Assembly (NCBI GenBank): GCA_003427395.1
Contig: BFEA01000819.1
Span: 232,506-296,505, forward strand
Direction of reading: 5' to 3'
DNA from: Chara braunii
Taxonomy: Eukaryota; Streptophyta; Charophyceae; Charales; Characeae
DNA length: 64,000 nt
This document shows, piece after piece, positions 1-10,578 of this stretch. Under the pieces are notes generated by a model, which saw nothing but the letters and a program-made list of their open reading frames with translations, searched no databases and had not been told where the DNA came from. The first letter of the stretch is position 1; each line of letters starts with the position of its first letter. The position numbers and the translations under genes are program-made.

Positions 1-291
1 CGCTCCCAGCCATCCCCGGCCCCGCACCCCGCTCAGCCCCACCCCGGCCCTGCGCCCAGGGTGACCCCGGGCTCACCAGGGGTGGGTGTAGCCCCGGGGG
101 GGGCCCGAGGTGGGCCCAAAACTGCATTTTTGCAGTTTGGCCCAAGTGGTGCAGGCTGCTGCTGCGCACCCCCCTATATATATATATATATATCTTTTTA
201 TATCTATTTGACGATATATATATATATATTTTTGATATTTTATTTGATTTTTTTTTGATTTTTTTTTTTGGGGGGGGGTCCGGAGCTGGGG
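1..291. other. GC-rich then AT-rich non-coding flank
   Basis: About 170 bp of C/G-rich sequence, an imperfect palindrome at 112-143 (arms with TGCAGTTTGGCCC, TTTT loop), then (TA)n and T-rich runs up to the sharp start of element A near 292. No coding signal. The abrupt change of composition at 280-300 marks the broken end of element A. Confidence 0.6.
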
Positions 292-1833
292 TCAGGGGTG
301 CTCACCCCCGGTCCGTACGAAGTTATGAAAAACCATGTTCATGACCCGCTGAAAGGTCGCAGGGGCATTGCAGATACCCATCGGACATCGAATCCACTGC
401 CACGTGCCCTCAAAAAGCACGAACGCTGTTTCCTCTCGGACAAAAAGATGATGGAACCCATGGCGAACATTAAATTTGCTGAAAAATCGAGCACTCCCAA
501 TCGCATCCAATAACTCATCAAACTGGGGGAGGGAATACACATCTTTAATCGTGATGTCATTCAGCTTTCGATAATCAATGCAAATGCGAATCCCCCCAGC
601 CTTCTTGGGTACTATCACTACAGGAAAAAACCACGATCCTATAGCGGGTTCGATCCATCCATTAGCTTTGAATTCCTTAATCCGCTGAAAGGCGGCCGCT
701 CGTTGAGCTGGCGAGTATCGGTAGGGAGCGCAGCGAATGGGTGGATGATTTTCCGTGAGAATGGCATGTTCAATTACATTAGTTAACCCAATATCATTGT
801 CATGCATGCTCAGCACATCTGCGTAACCATTCAATACACAGATTAGCGACTTCCGAAATTCCGCGGGAACGTGACTCGGGAGGGGGATCGCTGATTCCCC
901 GGACATATTAAGGGGCATATCGATCCAGTCAACTGGTCGTTCCCGCGGCTCATGGACAGTAGAGAAAACGGAACTACTGGTGTGAACAGAAAAGACAGTT
1001 GCTATCATCTGGGACTCAACGGGGCTGATCATCTCCGTTTCTTTAGTTTGAGCGTCAGTCTCTGAATTAACCGAAGTTGGTTTCACAGTTAGTCCTGTTA
1101 GATCTGACATTTCTTGCATTAGATTCGGCACATCGCTTACCGGTGCTTCCGCGTTTTGTTTAATCAAGGCGATGATGGCTCCTGTTGTTAGCAATGATCG
1201 GGGTGGAAAAACAGAAACGTCCAAATATTGTTCCGTTTGCTGATAACGCGTTTGTAAGGAAAGAGCTCCCTCGTACAAGGTGCAAAGAGGTTCCAAATCA
1301 TCAGCCAGATTGGAGACTTGTAATATGGGTTCCCCGAGGAGGACGGAAGGACTGACCTTGGTTGTTAGAGGCGTGAATGTACTATCTTCGGAACCTACGT
1401 GGAAGCTTCGAGCGGTGTTGGGGCACACTAGAAATTCCTCGGGGGTTTCGTGTTCGAAAAGTTCGACCAGATGCTTCCATTCCTCTTTACTGGGCAACTC
1501 TTCTTCGTATTCTCGTTCCCTGATTCCCTTCCCGAGGCGCGAGGGGAAGCACTCCTCGGGATCAATGCCTCGGATCATCCCTATTTGGGGTGAGTTGGGA
1601 ACCCGTTTTATCGTTCGGGTGGAAACCCGCAAGGGAACAGTCTGAGGTTTTCCCCCAGTTTGTGTGAGCACTACTTGCTTCGAATCGAAATGAAGTCGTG
1701 CGCCTACCGCCATTGCCCAAGGTAATCCCAATAACACAGAATAGGAGCGTACATCTATTACGAGCGCGTTGGCAAGGACGTGTACTCGTCTTACTTTTAC
1801 AGCCACGTTCTCGATAATACCTACGATATTCAT
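292..1833 (-). pseudogene. Gypsy pol A: protease C-terminal part, linker and N-terminal reverse transcriptase, truncated
   Basis: An open frame of 513 codons. The N-terminal ~70 residues continue the protease fold begun upstream (MNIVGIIENVAV..). A linker of about 250 residues follows. From about residue 350 it is Gypsy-type RT: GWIEPAIGSW, then PVVIVPKKAGGIRI, CIDYRKLND, the SARFFSKFNVRHGFHH block and the PMGICNAPATFQ block. The YxDD catalytic box, thumb, RNase H and integrase are missing because the copy is cut near 292. A real start codon at 1833 is unlikely; it is an internal Met of the polyprotein. Confidence 0.9.
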
Positions 1834-2288
1834 TGCCTCCTCGTCGGCAGAGACATAGTTGTCTTTGCCAGATTGAGGAAGAATGGATCCAAGTCGTCCT
1901 GTCTTTTTGACAGTATCTAACGATATGGCTACTGCAGAAGACCCTGTGTCGATGAGGGCGTTAAATGGCTTACCCCAAGCTTCGCAGTCACATTCCTCAC
2001 TTTTCCATAGTACTGGTCGAGCTCGTACGAAGTGATCCTTTCTGCTAAAGAGATGGCGGCTACGCGTGCGGCTTCGGGTTCAGGTTCTTTTGTATCTGGC
2101 TCGAGGGGTGCAACTTCCTCACCTCCTTCCTTATTCTTCAACATCCGCTGCATGCGCTGATAGGTGAAGCGCTTTTGATTCTTTTGGCAATGTTGTAGAA
2201 GTTTATCGTTCGCCTCTTCAGATATGGTGAGCAGATGTCCTACTCGGATAGTTACACGAATATCTAATTGCTTGAGTGTTTTTAACAC
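1834..2288 (-). pseudogene. Gypsy gag-pol junction A with aspartic protease active site
   Basis: The retropepsin active-site signature LIDTGSSAVAIS is encoded with DTGSS at 1936-1950, preceded by a CDCEAWGKPF segment. The upstream frame (2288-1929) runs into this region in a different reading frame; comparison with element B (AEKDHF versus AERITS) places a one-base deletion around 2035-2045. The protease would cut the Gag-Pol polyprotein inside the virus-like particle; here the frame is broken. Confidence 0.8.
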
Positions 2289-2354
2289 ATCAATATCTCC
2301 TGTCCGAAACTGCGGTCCGAGATTGGATTCGCGATCGACCCATTCGAGATCATC

Positions 2355-3602
2355 CTAGGCCGATCGGATCGCTTCGAGCATTCCGGCGAGATTAAGATAC
2401 TCAAGGGGGTCGACTATGTTAGCAGCGTCAGAGGAGGAAGCTCCTGATGTCGGCGCCATTTTCGTCGAGGGGGAAGGTTGCTCTAGGGCGTATGCCACGA
2501 GTTCTTTTCCTGGGTCCATATCCATCAGAGCGGCCACTCGACCTTGATTGAGGGCGGCGGGGGCCGCAGCAGGGGGGGGGCTGATTACGTTTCGGCTGCG
2601 GACAGTCTCGAGCAAAATGCCCGGGCTGTTCGCAGTTGAAGCATTCGATCTTTCCTGTTGGATTAGCAAACTGGGGAAACTGAGGGGCAAACCTGGAGCG
2701 GGTAAGAGTGGAAACGACGCAGGGGCAGGCCGAGCAGGAGCTGGGTTAGGCTTAATGAGCCTGCTCATTATCTGTTCCAACCGTTCCATATGAGCGGCCT
2801 GCATTTGGATCAAGTTGCTCATCCATTCGGACTGCTTGGTAGTAGCCCTATGGATCATTTGGGCAAGGTGTAGATTGGTTACGGCCGGCGATGGGGCTCA
2901 GATGAAGGTCCGCTTCTGATGGCTGCGATCGATTGATTCACCGGGGGAGATGAAGAAGAAGCAGTCGGGATATCGGAAACGATTCCGCTTGGAAGGTCAT
3001 GGTCGGGGCGGGGATAAAATCGTTCGACCGCCTGCAACCACGATCGCCTTTTAGCCGTTACATCCCGTATGGTATCCGTAATATCTTCGTCTCCCTGGCC
3101 GATATATTTTTTTGTATCAGCCAAGTCTAGTTCCAACGCTTTAGTAATGATAGTCGATAACTGGGTTGCTTTTGGCGGAACCTTTTTCTGCAGTTTCCCC
3201 TTGAAGGTTGGACTTCGAAGGTGATCAATAAACAAATCTCGAGCAGATTTCTCGTCTCGCCCGGATTTATCCAATGTGGTTTGAAATCGATCAACGAAAT
3301 CGGGTAACAGTTCCCCTGGTCCTTGGGGTCGGTTTTTTAGCACGTACCAGGCGGGCATCTTCACTAACTGTGTCGAATCGAGCCAAGAATGCAGGCTTAA
3401 AAGTCTCCCAATCTACCCATGTATGCTTTCTGAACCAGTCGTGTGATGTATTGCGGAGTAGTAAGGTCAGAACACGGGGAAGATCGGTTGCGCTGTAGTT
3501 TTGAGCTTCGACAGCTTCCAACCAAGCCTCGGGATGGGTATGGTTGGGGAAGAAGGGGAAGGGGGCAGGGATGCTAACGATCACCCTAGTATCGTCCACC
3601 AT
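2355..3602 (-). pseudogene. Gypsy gag A (capsid-like plus zinc knuckle), frameshifted
   Basis: Begins at ATG 3602 (MVDDTRVIVSIPAPFPFF). The retrotransposon capsid domain follows: HPEAWLEAVEAQ, LLLRNTSHDWFRKH, then in another frame WYVLKNRPQGPGELLPDFVD and SARDLFIDHLRSP. A CCHC zinc knuckle (CX2CX4HX4C, CFNCEQPGHFARDC) lies at 2602-2643 but out of frame with the 2858-2355 segment. At least three frame changes (near 3350, 2880 and 2650) break it. Element B carries the homologous gag, which supports the boundaries. Confidence 0.88.
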
Positions 3603-3722
3603 TGTTGCGGGTGCAGCTGCTCCAGACCGAGATCTGGTTACTGGGCGATCTCGATGAGCTAGTTGAGGGTCTCTCCTACCTCTCGCCAGTTCGACTTACT
3701 ATCATCAGAACCGACAAGTGTC

Positions 3723-3735
3723 GGCTCCAATACCA
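3723..3735 (-). promoter_or_regulatory. Primer binding site A (tRNA-iMet type)
   Basis: Reading minus, TGGTATTGGAGCC directly follows the end of the LTR repeat. It matches the usual complement of the 3' end of initiator tRNA-Met (TGGTATCAGAGCC) apart from two bases. It primes minus-strand cDNA synthesis in this class of element. Confidence 0.75.
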
Positions 3736-4486
3736 ACCTCACACCCTGTGCTGTCTTTCGTTCGGAGTGTTAGCTGTGCGGAAAAGAGGCCCAGAAAAAT
3801 AGCAAGATGGGGTGTGCCAAGGATTTTTGGAAATTGAGTGTAGGGACACAGAAGGAACTGAAATCCCCCGTGTTGGTCCGATGGAGCAAGTCGATCGTTT
3901 TCGCGGGTCGCAAAATGTGCGCGCGGTAAAGTGGGAAGAGAGGGAAAGATCCAAATTCAATCCAAAAAGTATTGTCGTGCTTCCCACCGGGCTACAACCC
4001 GTCGTTTAGAGCACAAAGGCTTGGGCACGCTTCGCGTGTCTCGTTTTCGTATCAAATCTCGTCGTCGTTCGCTGGTGAGTTCTGAGTCTGACGTGGAGGG
4101 TCTCAGCCGCGTGGCTCTTTCTTTATGCTCGTCTTCGCTTCGCACACGGTAGTAAAAACCCCTGGACTCGTAGCGCTCAAAACGCTGACATTCGGTGCAC
4201 AGAGTGCGCGGCCAGTGGGGTTCTACTGCCGTCCACGGAATGACAATTAACCCGTTAAATGGCAACAATACCGAGTAAGGTGGGAAGTGCGTATCGATAA
4301 TAACAAACCCGGCTTCTACAAACCCAGAACAGCGGTTGGCCGGAGGGAAGTAATATTGCCCGCCGATTTGTGCAACGGCTTCTCGTACGTCCTACTCACA
4401 TACACGTGTCCTTTCCTCACTGTACGGAAAATGTCGCGTTGGGATGGAAGATACGGGAGGCTGGCGCCCAATCGAAGGGTACTTGT
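3736..4486 (-). repeat. Truncated LTR of element A
   Basis: About 750 bp, nearly collinear with 5938-6770 and 15588-16338 on the opposite strand. The 5' part (about 210 bp) is missing; homology stops at about 4486, where the sequence turns AT-rich and organelle-like. It contains the LTR ORF described at 15577-16116, open from 4268 to 3957, but the codon that is TGG in the 3' LTR of B is TAG here (4394-4392). Confidence 0.85.
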
Positions 4487-4610
4487 TTCCAGAAAAAAGA
4501 TTATGTTTTTCGAATCGAGAAACCAGTACTACTAAAGTAAATGGAATCAAGTAGTAGATATGTTGTTTCTTTATATACTAAAATTCTATATTTTTCATAC
4601 TCAGATTCTC

Positions 4611-4772
4611 TTAAAACAAACTAGAATGATGTATACTTAAACATAGACAACGAAGCTCTCTCATAAGAAGCTTAAAAGACTCTGGTGTAGTACTTGGTTC
4701 TGGTATTAAATTTTCAGTAACAATTGCACCTAGTGCCTCATTACGCCCTTTCATGTCATCAGATTTTATAGT
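4611..4772 (-). pseudogene. rpoB: Plastid rpoB 3' end (NUPT fragment)
   Basis: The minus strand encodes 53 codons plus a TAA stop (4613-4611), beginning [18 protein letters not shown] and continuing to [18 protein letters not shown]. This is the C-terminal tail of the plastid RNA polymerase beta subunit: the TIKSDD entry, the PESF(K/R)LL(M/V)REL block and the following stop fit the family. Upstream of the Thr codon the frame meets TAG, so homology ends at about 4772. I could not confirm a start of rpoC1, which normally follows rpoB. Confidence 0.82.
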
Positions 4773-4884
4773 ACGCTACCCCACCCAAAACAGTCACAAA
4801 GATATAGAAAAATTGTGAATTAATACAATATTGTATACAATATTATACAAAATCTTATATAATATTATATTATACAAAAGACTC

Positions 4885-4964
4885 TATTTATATAAAATAC
4901 TATTTATATAAAATACTATTTATATAAAATACTATTTATATAAAATACTATTTATATAAAATAC
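4885..4964. repeat. 16-bp tandem repeat, five exact copies
   Basis: Unit TATTTATATAAAATAC repeats without change at 4885, 4901, 4917, 4933 and 4949, inside AT-rich DNA between the rpoB and trnQ pieces. Confidence 0.95.
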
Positions 4965-5468
4965 TGGAAGGCCGAAGGCGCAAGAGAGCTCTTTTGTTTG
5001 ATTGAGAGAATTCTCGCGTAAAGTCTCTGAGGATCCCAAACAGCTCGGCAATCGCTGGCTAGGGCGAGCGGCCACATTTTTTTGTGGTTTCCTGCTGATA
5101 ACCTACTTGTCTCAATGTATGGCATTCGCCTTGAAATCTAAGCGAAGAAGGACTTTGTACTTCGTACCTTCCGAGGTGTTCCAACACATAGCGAGATTAC
5201 GAAGCTCATATTCGAACCTCAGGATGCTTTTTGGACTTTATCTTCATCTCTTGTGATTGAGAAATGAGAGATGGACTTTCTTCTTTCTCTCTCCAGATAT
5301 AATTGAGTCTAGAGAGTGGGTAAGTAAACAAGATAATACGCCGCCGGCCAAATCCAACCATCCCAACTCTTATCTAGACTGAACCCTTAGCTAATGGGAA
5401 TTAAAAATTGACGATGGCCCAGTTTAATACGTCAGCTTTCAAAACAAAAACTGAATTGGAATTAATCG

Positions 5469-5540
5469 CTGGAGTAAAAGGATTCGAACCTTTGCATGTC
5501 GGTATCAAAAACCGATGCCTTTCCACTTGGCTATACTCCA
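5469..5540 (-). tRNA. trnQ: Mitochondrial-type tRNA-Gln(UUG), inside nuclear insertion
   Basis: The minus strand folds into a complete 72-nt cloverleaf: 7-bp acceptor stem TGGAGTA/TACTCCA with discriminator G, D arm AGCCAAGTGG, anticodon loop TTTTGAT with anticodon TTG (UUG), and T arm GGTTCGAATCC. The TGGAGTA acceptor matches plant mitochondrial trnQ, whereas plastid trnQ usually starts TGGGGC. It is structurally intact but, given its neighbours, is probably an inactive copy of organelle DNA. Confidence 0.9.
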
Positions 5541-5552
5541 ATGAGATAACGC

Positions 5553-5725
5553 GACCGATATTTGGCCAAAGATATGATGATTGGTTTACGTACTCATTTT
5601 TGGGCAAATTCTATTTTCATACTACCAAAAAACGAAATTATGTTTTCGTCAGAATTTGCCACTCCAAGAATGATGAAACTAATACCCATTTTGTCTTGTG
5701 CTATAGGCGCATTTTTGGCGTATCA
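5553..5725 (+). pseudogene. nad5: Mitochondrial nad5 fragment (NUMT)
   Basis: The frame containing [36 protein letters not shown] and [19 protein letters not shown] matches the conserved C-terminal third of NADH dehydrogenase subunit 5 of plant and algal mitochondria. The fragment starts mid-protein 12 bp after trnQ and is cut at about 5725, where the LTR of element B starts; the open frame then runs into LTR sequence. Both ends are truncations, so it cannot make a functional complex I subunit. Confidence 0.85.
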
Positions 5726-5726
5726 T

Positions 5727-6770
5727 CAGCCGAGCCACGAGGCGGCCCTGAGAAACAAGGCGCCCAGGGACCAACGTTGTGTTGAACTGATCGGACCCGT
5801 AGCCATATGTGTGGTCAGGCTGATCTGTGTTTGCTCTCTTTCTCTCGTATCAAAAAGATTGGTTGGGGGACGCGCGAATCGCTTTTGTTCTTAATGACGT
5901 CTCAAGATATTTTATGATTGATTGACATGTGGACTGACAAGTACCCCTCGATTGGGCGCCAGCCTCCCGTATCTCCCATCCCAACGCGACCTTTTCCTTA
6001 CAGAGAGGAAAGGACACGTGTATGTGAGTGAGACGTACGAGAAACCGTTGCACAAATCGGCGGGCAGTATTAATGCCCTCCGGCCAACCGTTGTTCTGGG
6101 TTTGTAGAAGCCGGTTTTGTTATTATCGATACGCACTTCCCACCTTACTCGGTATTGTTGCCATTTAACGAGTTGATCGTCATTCCGTGGACGGCAGTAG
6201 AACCCCATTGGCCGCGCACTCTGTGCACCGAATGTCAGCGTTTTGAGCGCTACGAGTCTAGGGGTTTCCACTACCGTGTGCGGAGTGAAGACGAGCATAA
6301 AGAAATAGCCACGCGACTAAGACCCTCCACGTTAGACTCGGAACTAACCAGCGAACGACGACGAGACTTGATACAAAAACGGGACACGCGAAGCGTGCCC
6401 AAGCCTTTCTGTTCTAAACGACGGGCTGNCCAGCGAACGACGACGAGACTTGATACAAAAACGGGACACGCGAAGCGTGCCCAAGCCTTTCTGTTCTAAA
6501 CGACGGGCTGTAGCCCGGTGGGAGGCATGACAATACTTTTTGGATTGAATTTGGATGTTTCCCTCTCTTCCCGCCTTGCCCGCACGCGCATTCCGCGACG
6601 TGCGAAAACGATCGACTTGCTCCATCGGACCAACACGGGGGATTTCAGTTTCGTCTGTGTCCCCACACTCAATTTCCAAAAATCCTTGGCACACCCCATC
6701 TTGCTGTTTTTATGGGCCTCTTTTCCGCACAGCTAACACTCTGAACGGAAGACAGCACAGGGTGTGAGGT
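5727..6770 (+). repeat. 5' LTR of element B
   Basis: Begins CAGCCGAGCCACGAGG directly after the nad5 piece and ends ..GTGAGGT before the primer site. It aligns with 15377-16338 and, inverted, with 3736-4486. The LTR ORF (start ATG 5927) is interrupted: the codon TGG of the 3' LTR is TGA here (6029-6031) and a second stop TAA follows after GGGCAGTAT. The rest of the ORF is open from about 6155. Confidence 0.85.
6348..6511 (+). repeat. 82-bp direct duplication inside the 5' LTR, with an N
   Basis: 6348-6429 and 6430-6511 are the same 82-bp unit, starting CCAGCGAACGACG; the junction base 6429 is N. The LTRs at 3736-4486 and 15377-16338 have only one copy, so this may be a gap-closing artefact. 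Confidence 0.85.
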
Positions 6771-6783
6771 TGGTATCGGAGCC
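6771..6783 (+). promoter_or_regulatory. Primer binding site B (tRNA-iMet type)
   Basis: TGGTATCGGAGCC follows the LTR repeat with no gap and differs in one base from the usual initiator-tRNA-Met complement. It fixes the 3' edge of the 5' LTR. Confidence 0.8.
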
Positions 6784-6897
6784 TACATGTGTCGGTTCTG
6801 ATGATAGTAAGTCGAACTGGCGGGAGACCCTCCACTAGCTCGTCGAGATCGCCCCGTAACCAGGTCTCGGTCTAGTGCGACTGCACCCGCAATACCA

Positions 6898-8503
6898 ATG
6901 GTGGACGGTACTAGGGTGATCGTTAGTATCCCTGCCCCCTTCCCCTTCTTCCCTTACCATACTCATCTCGAGGTTTGGCTGGAAGTTGTCGGAGCTCAGA
7001 ACTACAGCGCAACCGATCTCTCCCACGTTCTGACATTGCTACTCCGCAACACGTCGCGTGACGGGTTTAGAAAACATACATGGGTAGATTGGGCTACTTT
7101 TAAGACAGCCTTTTTGGCTCGATTCGATACAATCAGTGAAGATGACGCCTGGTACGTACTCAAAAATCGACCCCAAGGACCAGGGGAATTGTTGCCCGAT
7201 TTCGTCGATCGATTTCAAACCACGCGAGACGAGAAATCCGCTCGAGATTTGTTTATTGATCACCTTCGAAATCCGACCTTGAAAGGGAAATTACAGAAAA
7301 AGGTTCCGTCAAAAATGCACCCATTATCGGCTATCATCACTAAGGCATTGGAACTGGATCTGGTTGATACCAAAAAATATATCATCGAGGGAGATGAAGA
7401 CATTACGGATACTATACGGGATGTAACGGCCAAAAGGCGATCATGGTTGCAGGCGGTCGAACGGTTTTTACCCCCGCCGCGACCATGACCTACCATGTGG
7501 GATCGCTTCAGATATCCCGATTGCTTCTCCTTGAAGTTCCTCTCCCCCGGTGAATTAACCGATTGCAGCCGTTAGAAGCGGAACCTCATCCGAACCCCCC
7601 TCGCCGGCCGTATCCAATCTACACCTTGCCCAGATGATCCATACAGCTACTACCAAGCAGTCCGAATGAATGGGCAACCTGGTCCAAATGCAGGCCGCCC
7701 ATATGGAATGAATGGAATAGATAATGAGCAGGCTTATCAAGCCTAACTTGAACCCAGCCCTTGCTCAGGCTGACCCAAGATCGTTTCCACTCTTACCTGC
7801 TCCACCTGCCCCAGGATTCGCCCCTTAGTTTCCCCGTCTAGCTAATCCAGCAGGAAAAATCGAGTGTTTTAACTGCAAACAGCCCGGGCACTTTGCCGGG
7901 GACTGCCCGCAGCCGAAACGAAATCAGCCTCCCCCTGCTGCGGCCCCCGTCGCCCTCAATCAAGGACGAGTGGCTGCTTTGATGGATACGGATCAAGGAA
8001 GAGAACTCGTGGCATATGCCCCCGAGCAGCCTTCCCCTTCGACGACACTGGCGGCGACATCAGGAGCTTCCTCCTCTGACGCTGCTGACATAGTCGATCC
8101 ACTCGAATACCTTCATCTTGCAGGCATGATCGGAGCGATCCGATCGGTTCCNGATGATCTCGAGTGGGTCGATCGCGAGTCCAATCCTGGACCGCAGTTT
8201 CGGACAGGAGACATTGATGTATTGAAAACGCTCAAGCAACTAGATATCCGAGTGCCCATCCCAGTGGGACATCTGCTCACCATATCTGAAGTGGCAAACA
8301 ATGAGCTTCTACAACACTGCCAGAAAAATCAAAAGCGTTTCACCTATCAACGCATACAACGGATGTTGAAGAAGAAAGAAGAAAGCGAGGAAGTTGTACC
8401 CCCCGAGCCTGACACAAAAGAACCCGAACCTGAAGCCGCACGTATAGCAGCGATCTCTTTAGCAGAAAAAGATCACTTCATACGAGCTCGGCCAGTACTA
8501 TGA
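6898..8503 (+). pseudogene. Gypsy gag B (capsid-like plus zinc knuckle), broken
   Basis: ATG 6898 opens MVDGTRVIVSIPAPFPFF and a 196-codon capsid-like frame (LEVWLEVVGAQ, LLLRNTSRDGFRKH, WYVLKNRPQGPGELLPDFVD, LTLKGKLQKKVP block) ending at 7488 after a frame change. A TGA (7677-7679) sits where element A has TGG. The CCHC zinc knuckle (CFNCKQPGHFAGDC) is at 7865-7906. The final frame, 7970-8503, encodes a polar stretch leading to the protease and ends at TGA 8501-8503, again where A has TGG. One N lies at 8152. Confidence 0.88.
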
Positions 8504-8518
8504 AAAAATGCAGAATGT

Positions 8519-9046
8519 GACTGTGAAGTTTGGGGTAAGTCGTTCAATGCCCTAATTGACACAGGGTCTTCTGCACTGGCCATATCATTGGAGAATGTTA
8601 AAAAGACGGGACGACTTGGATCCATTTTTCCTCAATCTGGCAAAGACAACTATGTCTCTGCTGATGAGGAAGCAATGAACATTGTAGGCATTATTGAGAA
8701 CGTGGCGGTAAAGGTCGGGCGAGTACACGTCCTTGTTAACGCACTCGTAATAGATNTACGTTCCTACTCTGTGTTNTTGGGATTACCTTNGGCAATGGCG
8801 GTGGGCGCNCGTCTGCATTTCGATTCGAAACAATTGGTGCTCACACAAACTGGGGGAAAGCCTCAGACTGTTCCTTTGCGGGTTTCCACCCGAACGATAA
8901 AACGGGTTCCTAACTCACCCCAAATAGGGATGATCCGAGGCATTGATCCCGAGGAGTGTTCCCCCTCGCGCCTCGGGGATGGAATCAGGGAACGAGAATA
9001 CGAAGAAGAGATGCCCAGTAAAGAGGAATGGAGGCATCTGGTTTAA
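8519..9046 (+). pseudogene. Gypsy aspartic protease and linker B
   Basis: In frame from 8519: CDCEVWGKSFNALIDTGSSA, the retropepsin active site, followed by the flap and C-terminal strand region (SADEEAMNIVGIIENVAVKV, then LGLP). Four single Ns (8755-8808) blur the sequence. The frame ends at a TAA (about 9044) where element A reads GAA. It would process the Gag-Pol polyprotein. Confidence 0.82.
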
Positions 9047-10578
9047 CTTTTCGAACATGAAACCCCCGAAGAATTTGGAGTGTGCCCCGACACCGCTCGA
9101 AGTTTCCACGTGGATTCTGAAGACAGTGCATTCACGCCTCTAACAACCCAGGTCAGTCCTTCAGTCCTCCTCGGGGAACCCATATTACAAGTTTCCGATC
9201 TGGCTGATGATTTGGAACCCCCTCTCTTTCCTTACGAACGCGTTATCAGCAAACGGAACAGTATTTGGACGTTTTTGTTTTTCCACCCCGATCATTACTA
9301 ACGACAGGAGTCACCCTCGCCTTGATTAAACAAGAAGCGGAAGCACCGGTAAGTGACGTGCCGAATCTAATGCAAGAAATGACGGATCTAACAAGGCTAA
9401 CCGTGGAACCGACTTCGGTTGGTTAAGAGACTAACACTGAAACTAAAGAAACGGAGATGATCAGCCCCGCTAAGTCCCAGATGATAGCAACTGTCTTTTC
9501 TGTTCGCACCAGTAGTTCCGTTTTCTCTAGTGTCCATGAGCGGCGGGAACGGCCGGTTGACTGGATCGATATGCCCCTTAATATGTCCGGGGAATCGACG
9601 ATCCCCCTCTCGAGTCACGTTCCCGCAGAACTTTGGAAGTCGTTAATCTGTGTATTGAATGGTTACGCAGAAGTGTTGAGCGTGCATGACAATGATATTG
9701 GGTTAACTAATGTAATTGAACATGCCATTCTTACGAGAGATCATCCGCCCATTAGCTGCGCTCCCTACCGATACTCGCCAGCTCAACGAGCGGCCGCCTT
9801 TCAGCGGATTAAGGAGTTCGAAGCTAATGGATGGATCGAACCCGCTATAGGACCATGGTCTTTTCCTGTGGTGATAGTACCCAAGAAGGCTGGGGGGATT
9901 CGCATTTACATTGATTATTGAAAGCTGAATGATATCACGATTAAAGATGTGTATCCCCTCCCCCGGATTGATGAGTTATTGGATGCGATTGGGAGTGCTC
10001 GATTTTTCAGCAAGTTTGATGTTCGTCATGGGTTCCATCATCTTCTTGTCCAAGAGGAAGATCGACCGAAAACAACGTTTGTGTTTTTCGAAGGCACGTG
10101 GCAATGGATTCGATGTCCGATAGGTATCTACGATGCCCCTGCAACTTTTCAGCGGGCCATGAACATGGTTTTTCGTAATTTCGTACGGAAGACTCGTTTG
10201 GCACAGAGCGTCATCAACTACTGCGTGATTGTGTACACGGATGACATCCTAGTGTATTCGAGTTCCTACGAGGGACACGTGCAGCACATCGAATGGGCAC
10301 TACATGCGTTACGAGATGCAGGTTTCAAGGTGGCGCTTGAGAAGTGTCAGTTTTTCCTCACCACCATTTCTTTCCTGGGGCACGTGGTGACACACAAGGG
10401 ACTCCAACCGGAGCCGCAGAAGGTGGCCGTTGTCAAGGACGCGCCAGTGCCTACCACTATCACGCAAGTTCGCGCCTTTCTGGGCCTAGCCTCATATTAC
10501 CGAAGATTTATCAAGGGCTTCTCGGCAATTGTGGGACCCCTCACAAATCTCATGCGCAAGGATCAGCCGTTGATCTAG
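9047..10578 (+). pseudogene. Gypsy reverse transcriptase B
   Basis: After a linker with short open stretches, 9457-9921 and 9949-10578 encode RT: PVVIVPKKAGGIRIYIDY, SARFFSKFDVRHGFHH, GIYDAPATFQRAMNMVF, the catalytic box VIVYTDDILVYS (YTDD), FLGHVVTHKGL and the thumb region RAFLGLASYYRRFIKGFS. An in-frame TGA (9919-9921) replaces the CGA found in element A, and the frame ends at TAG (10576-10578) where this family normally has Trp before TPEC. The catalytic residues are otherwise present. Confidence 0.92.

Larger units (their letters stand above)
292..4486 (-). mobile_element. Ty3/Gypsy LTR retrotransposon A, truncated at both ends
   Basis: Reading on the minus strand, the order is truncated LTR (4486-3736), iMet-type primer site, gag, aspartic protease and reverse transcriptase. 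The RT stops at about 292, before the YxDD box, so the rest of pol and the 3' LTR are absent from the window. At DNA and protein level it is a close relative of element B (5727-16338). Several frameshifts split gag and the gag-pol junction, so the copy is dead. Its LTR lacks roughly the first 210 bp relative to element B and ends where organelle-derived DNA begins. Confidence 0.9.
4487..5726. other. Composite organelle-derived insertion (plastid plus mitochondrial)
   Basis: This 1.24-kb stretch lies between the truncated LTRs of two head-to-head retroelements. It holds a plastid rpoB 3' end (minus), an AT-rich stretch with a 16-bp tandem repeat, a mitochondrial-type trnQ (minus) and a nad5 piece (plus). 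4487-4610 and 4965-5468 contain no gene I recognise; the latter is probably organelle intergenic DNA. Plastid and mitochondrial genes are not neighbours in one genome, so the block is a nuclear composite (NUPT plus NUMT) or an assembly join. Confidence 0.75.

Noticed and set aside
4490-4610. Start of plastid rpoC1 after rpoB
   Set aside because: Position fits, but no readable rpoC1 frame: the only ATG leads to a stop after a few codons.
5469-5540. trnQ as a plastid gene
   Set aside because: Acceptor stem TGGAGTA and the adjacent nad5 piece point to mitochondria.
5912-6298. 128-codon minus-strand frame in the LTR
   Set aside because: It is antisense to the LTR ORF, and only the plus frame keeps residues between diverged copies.
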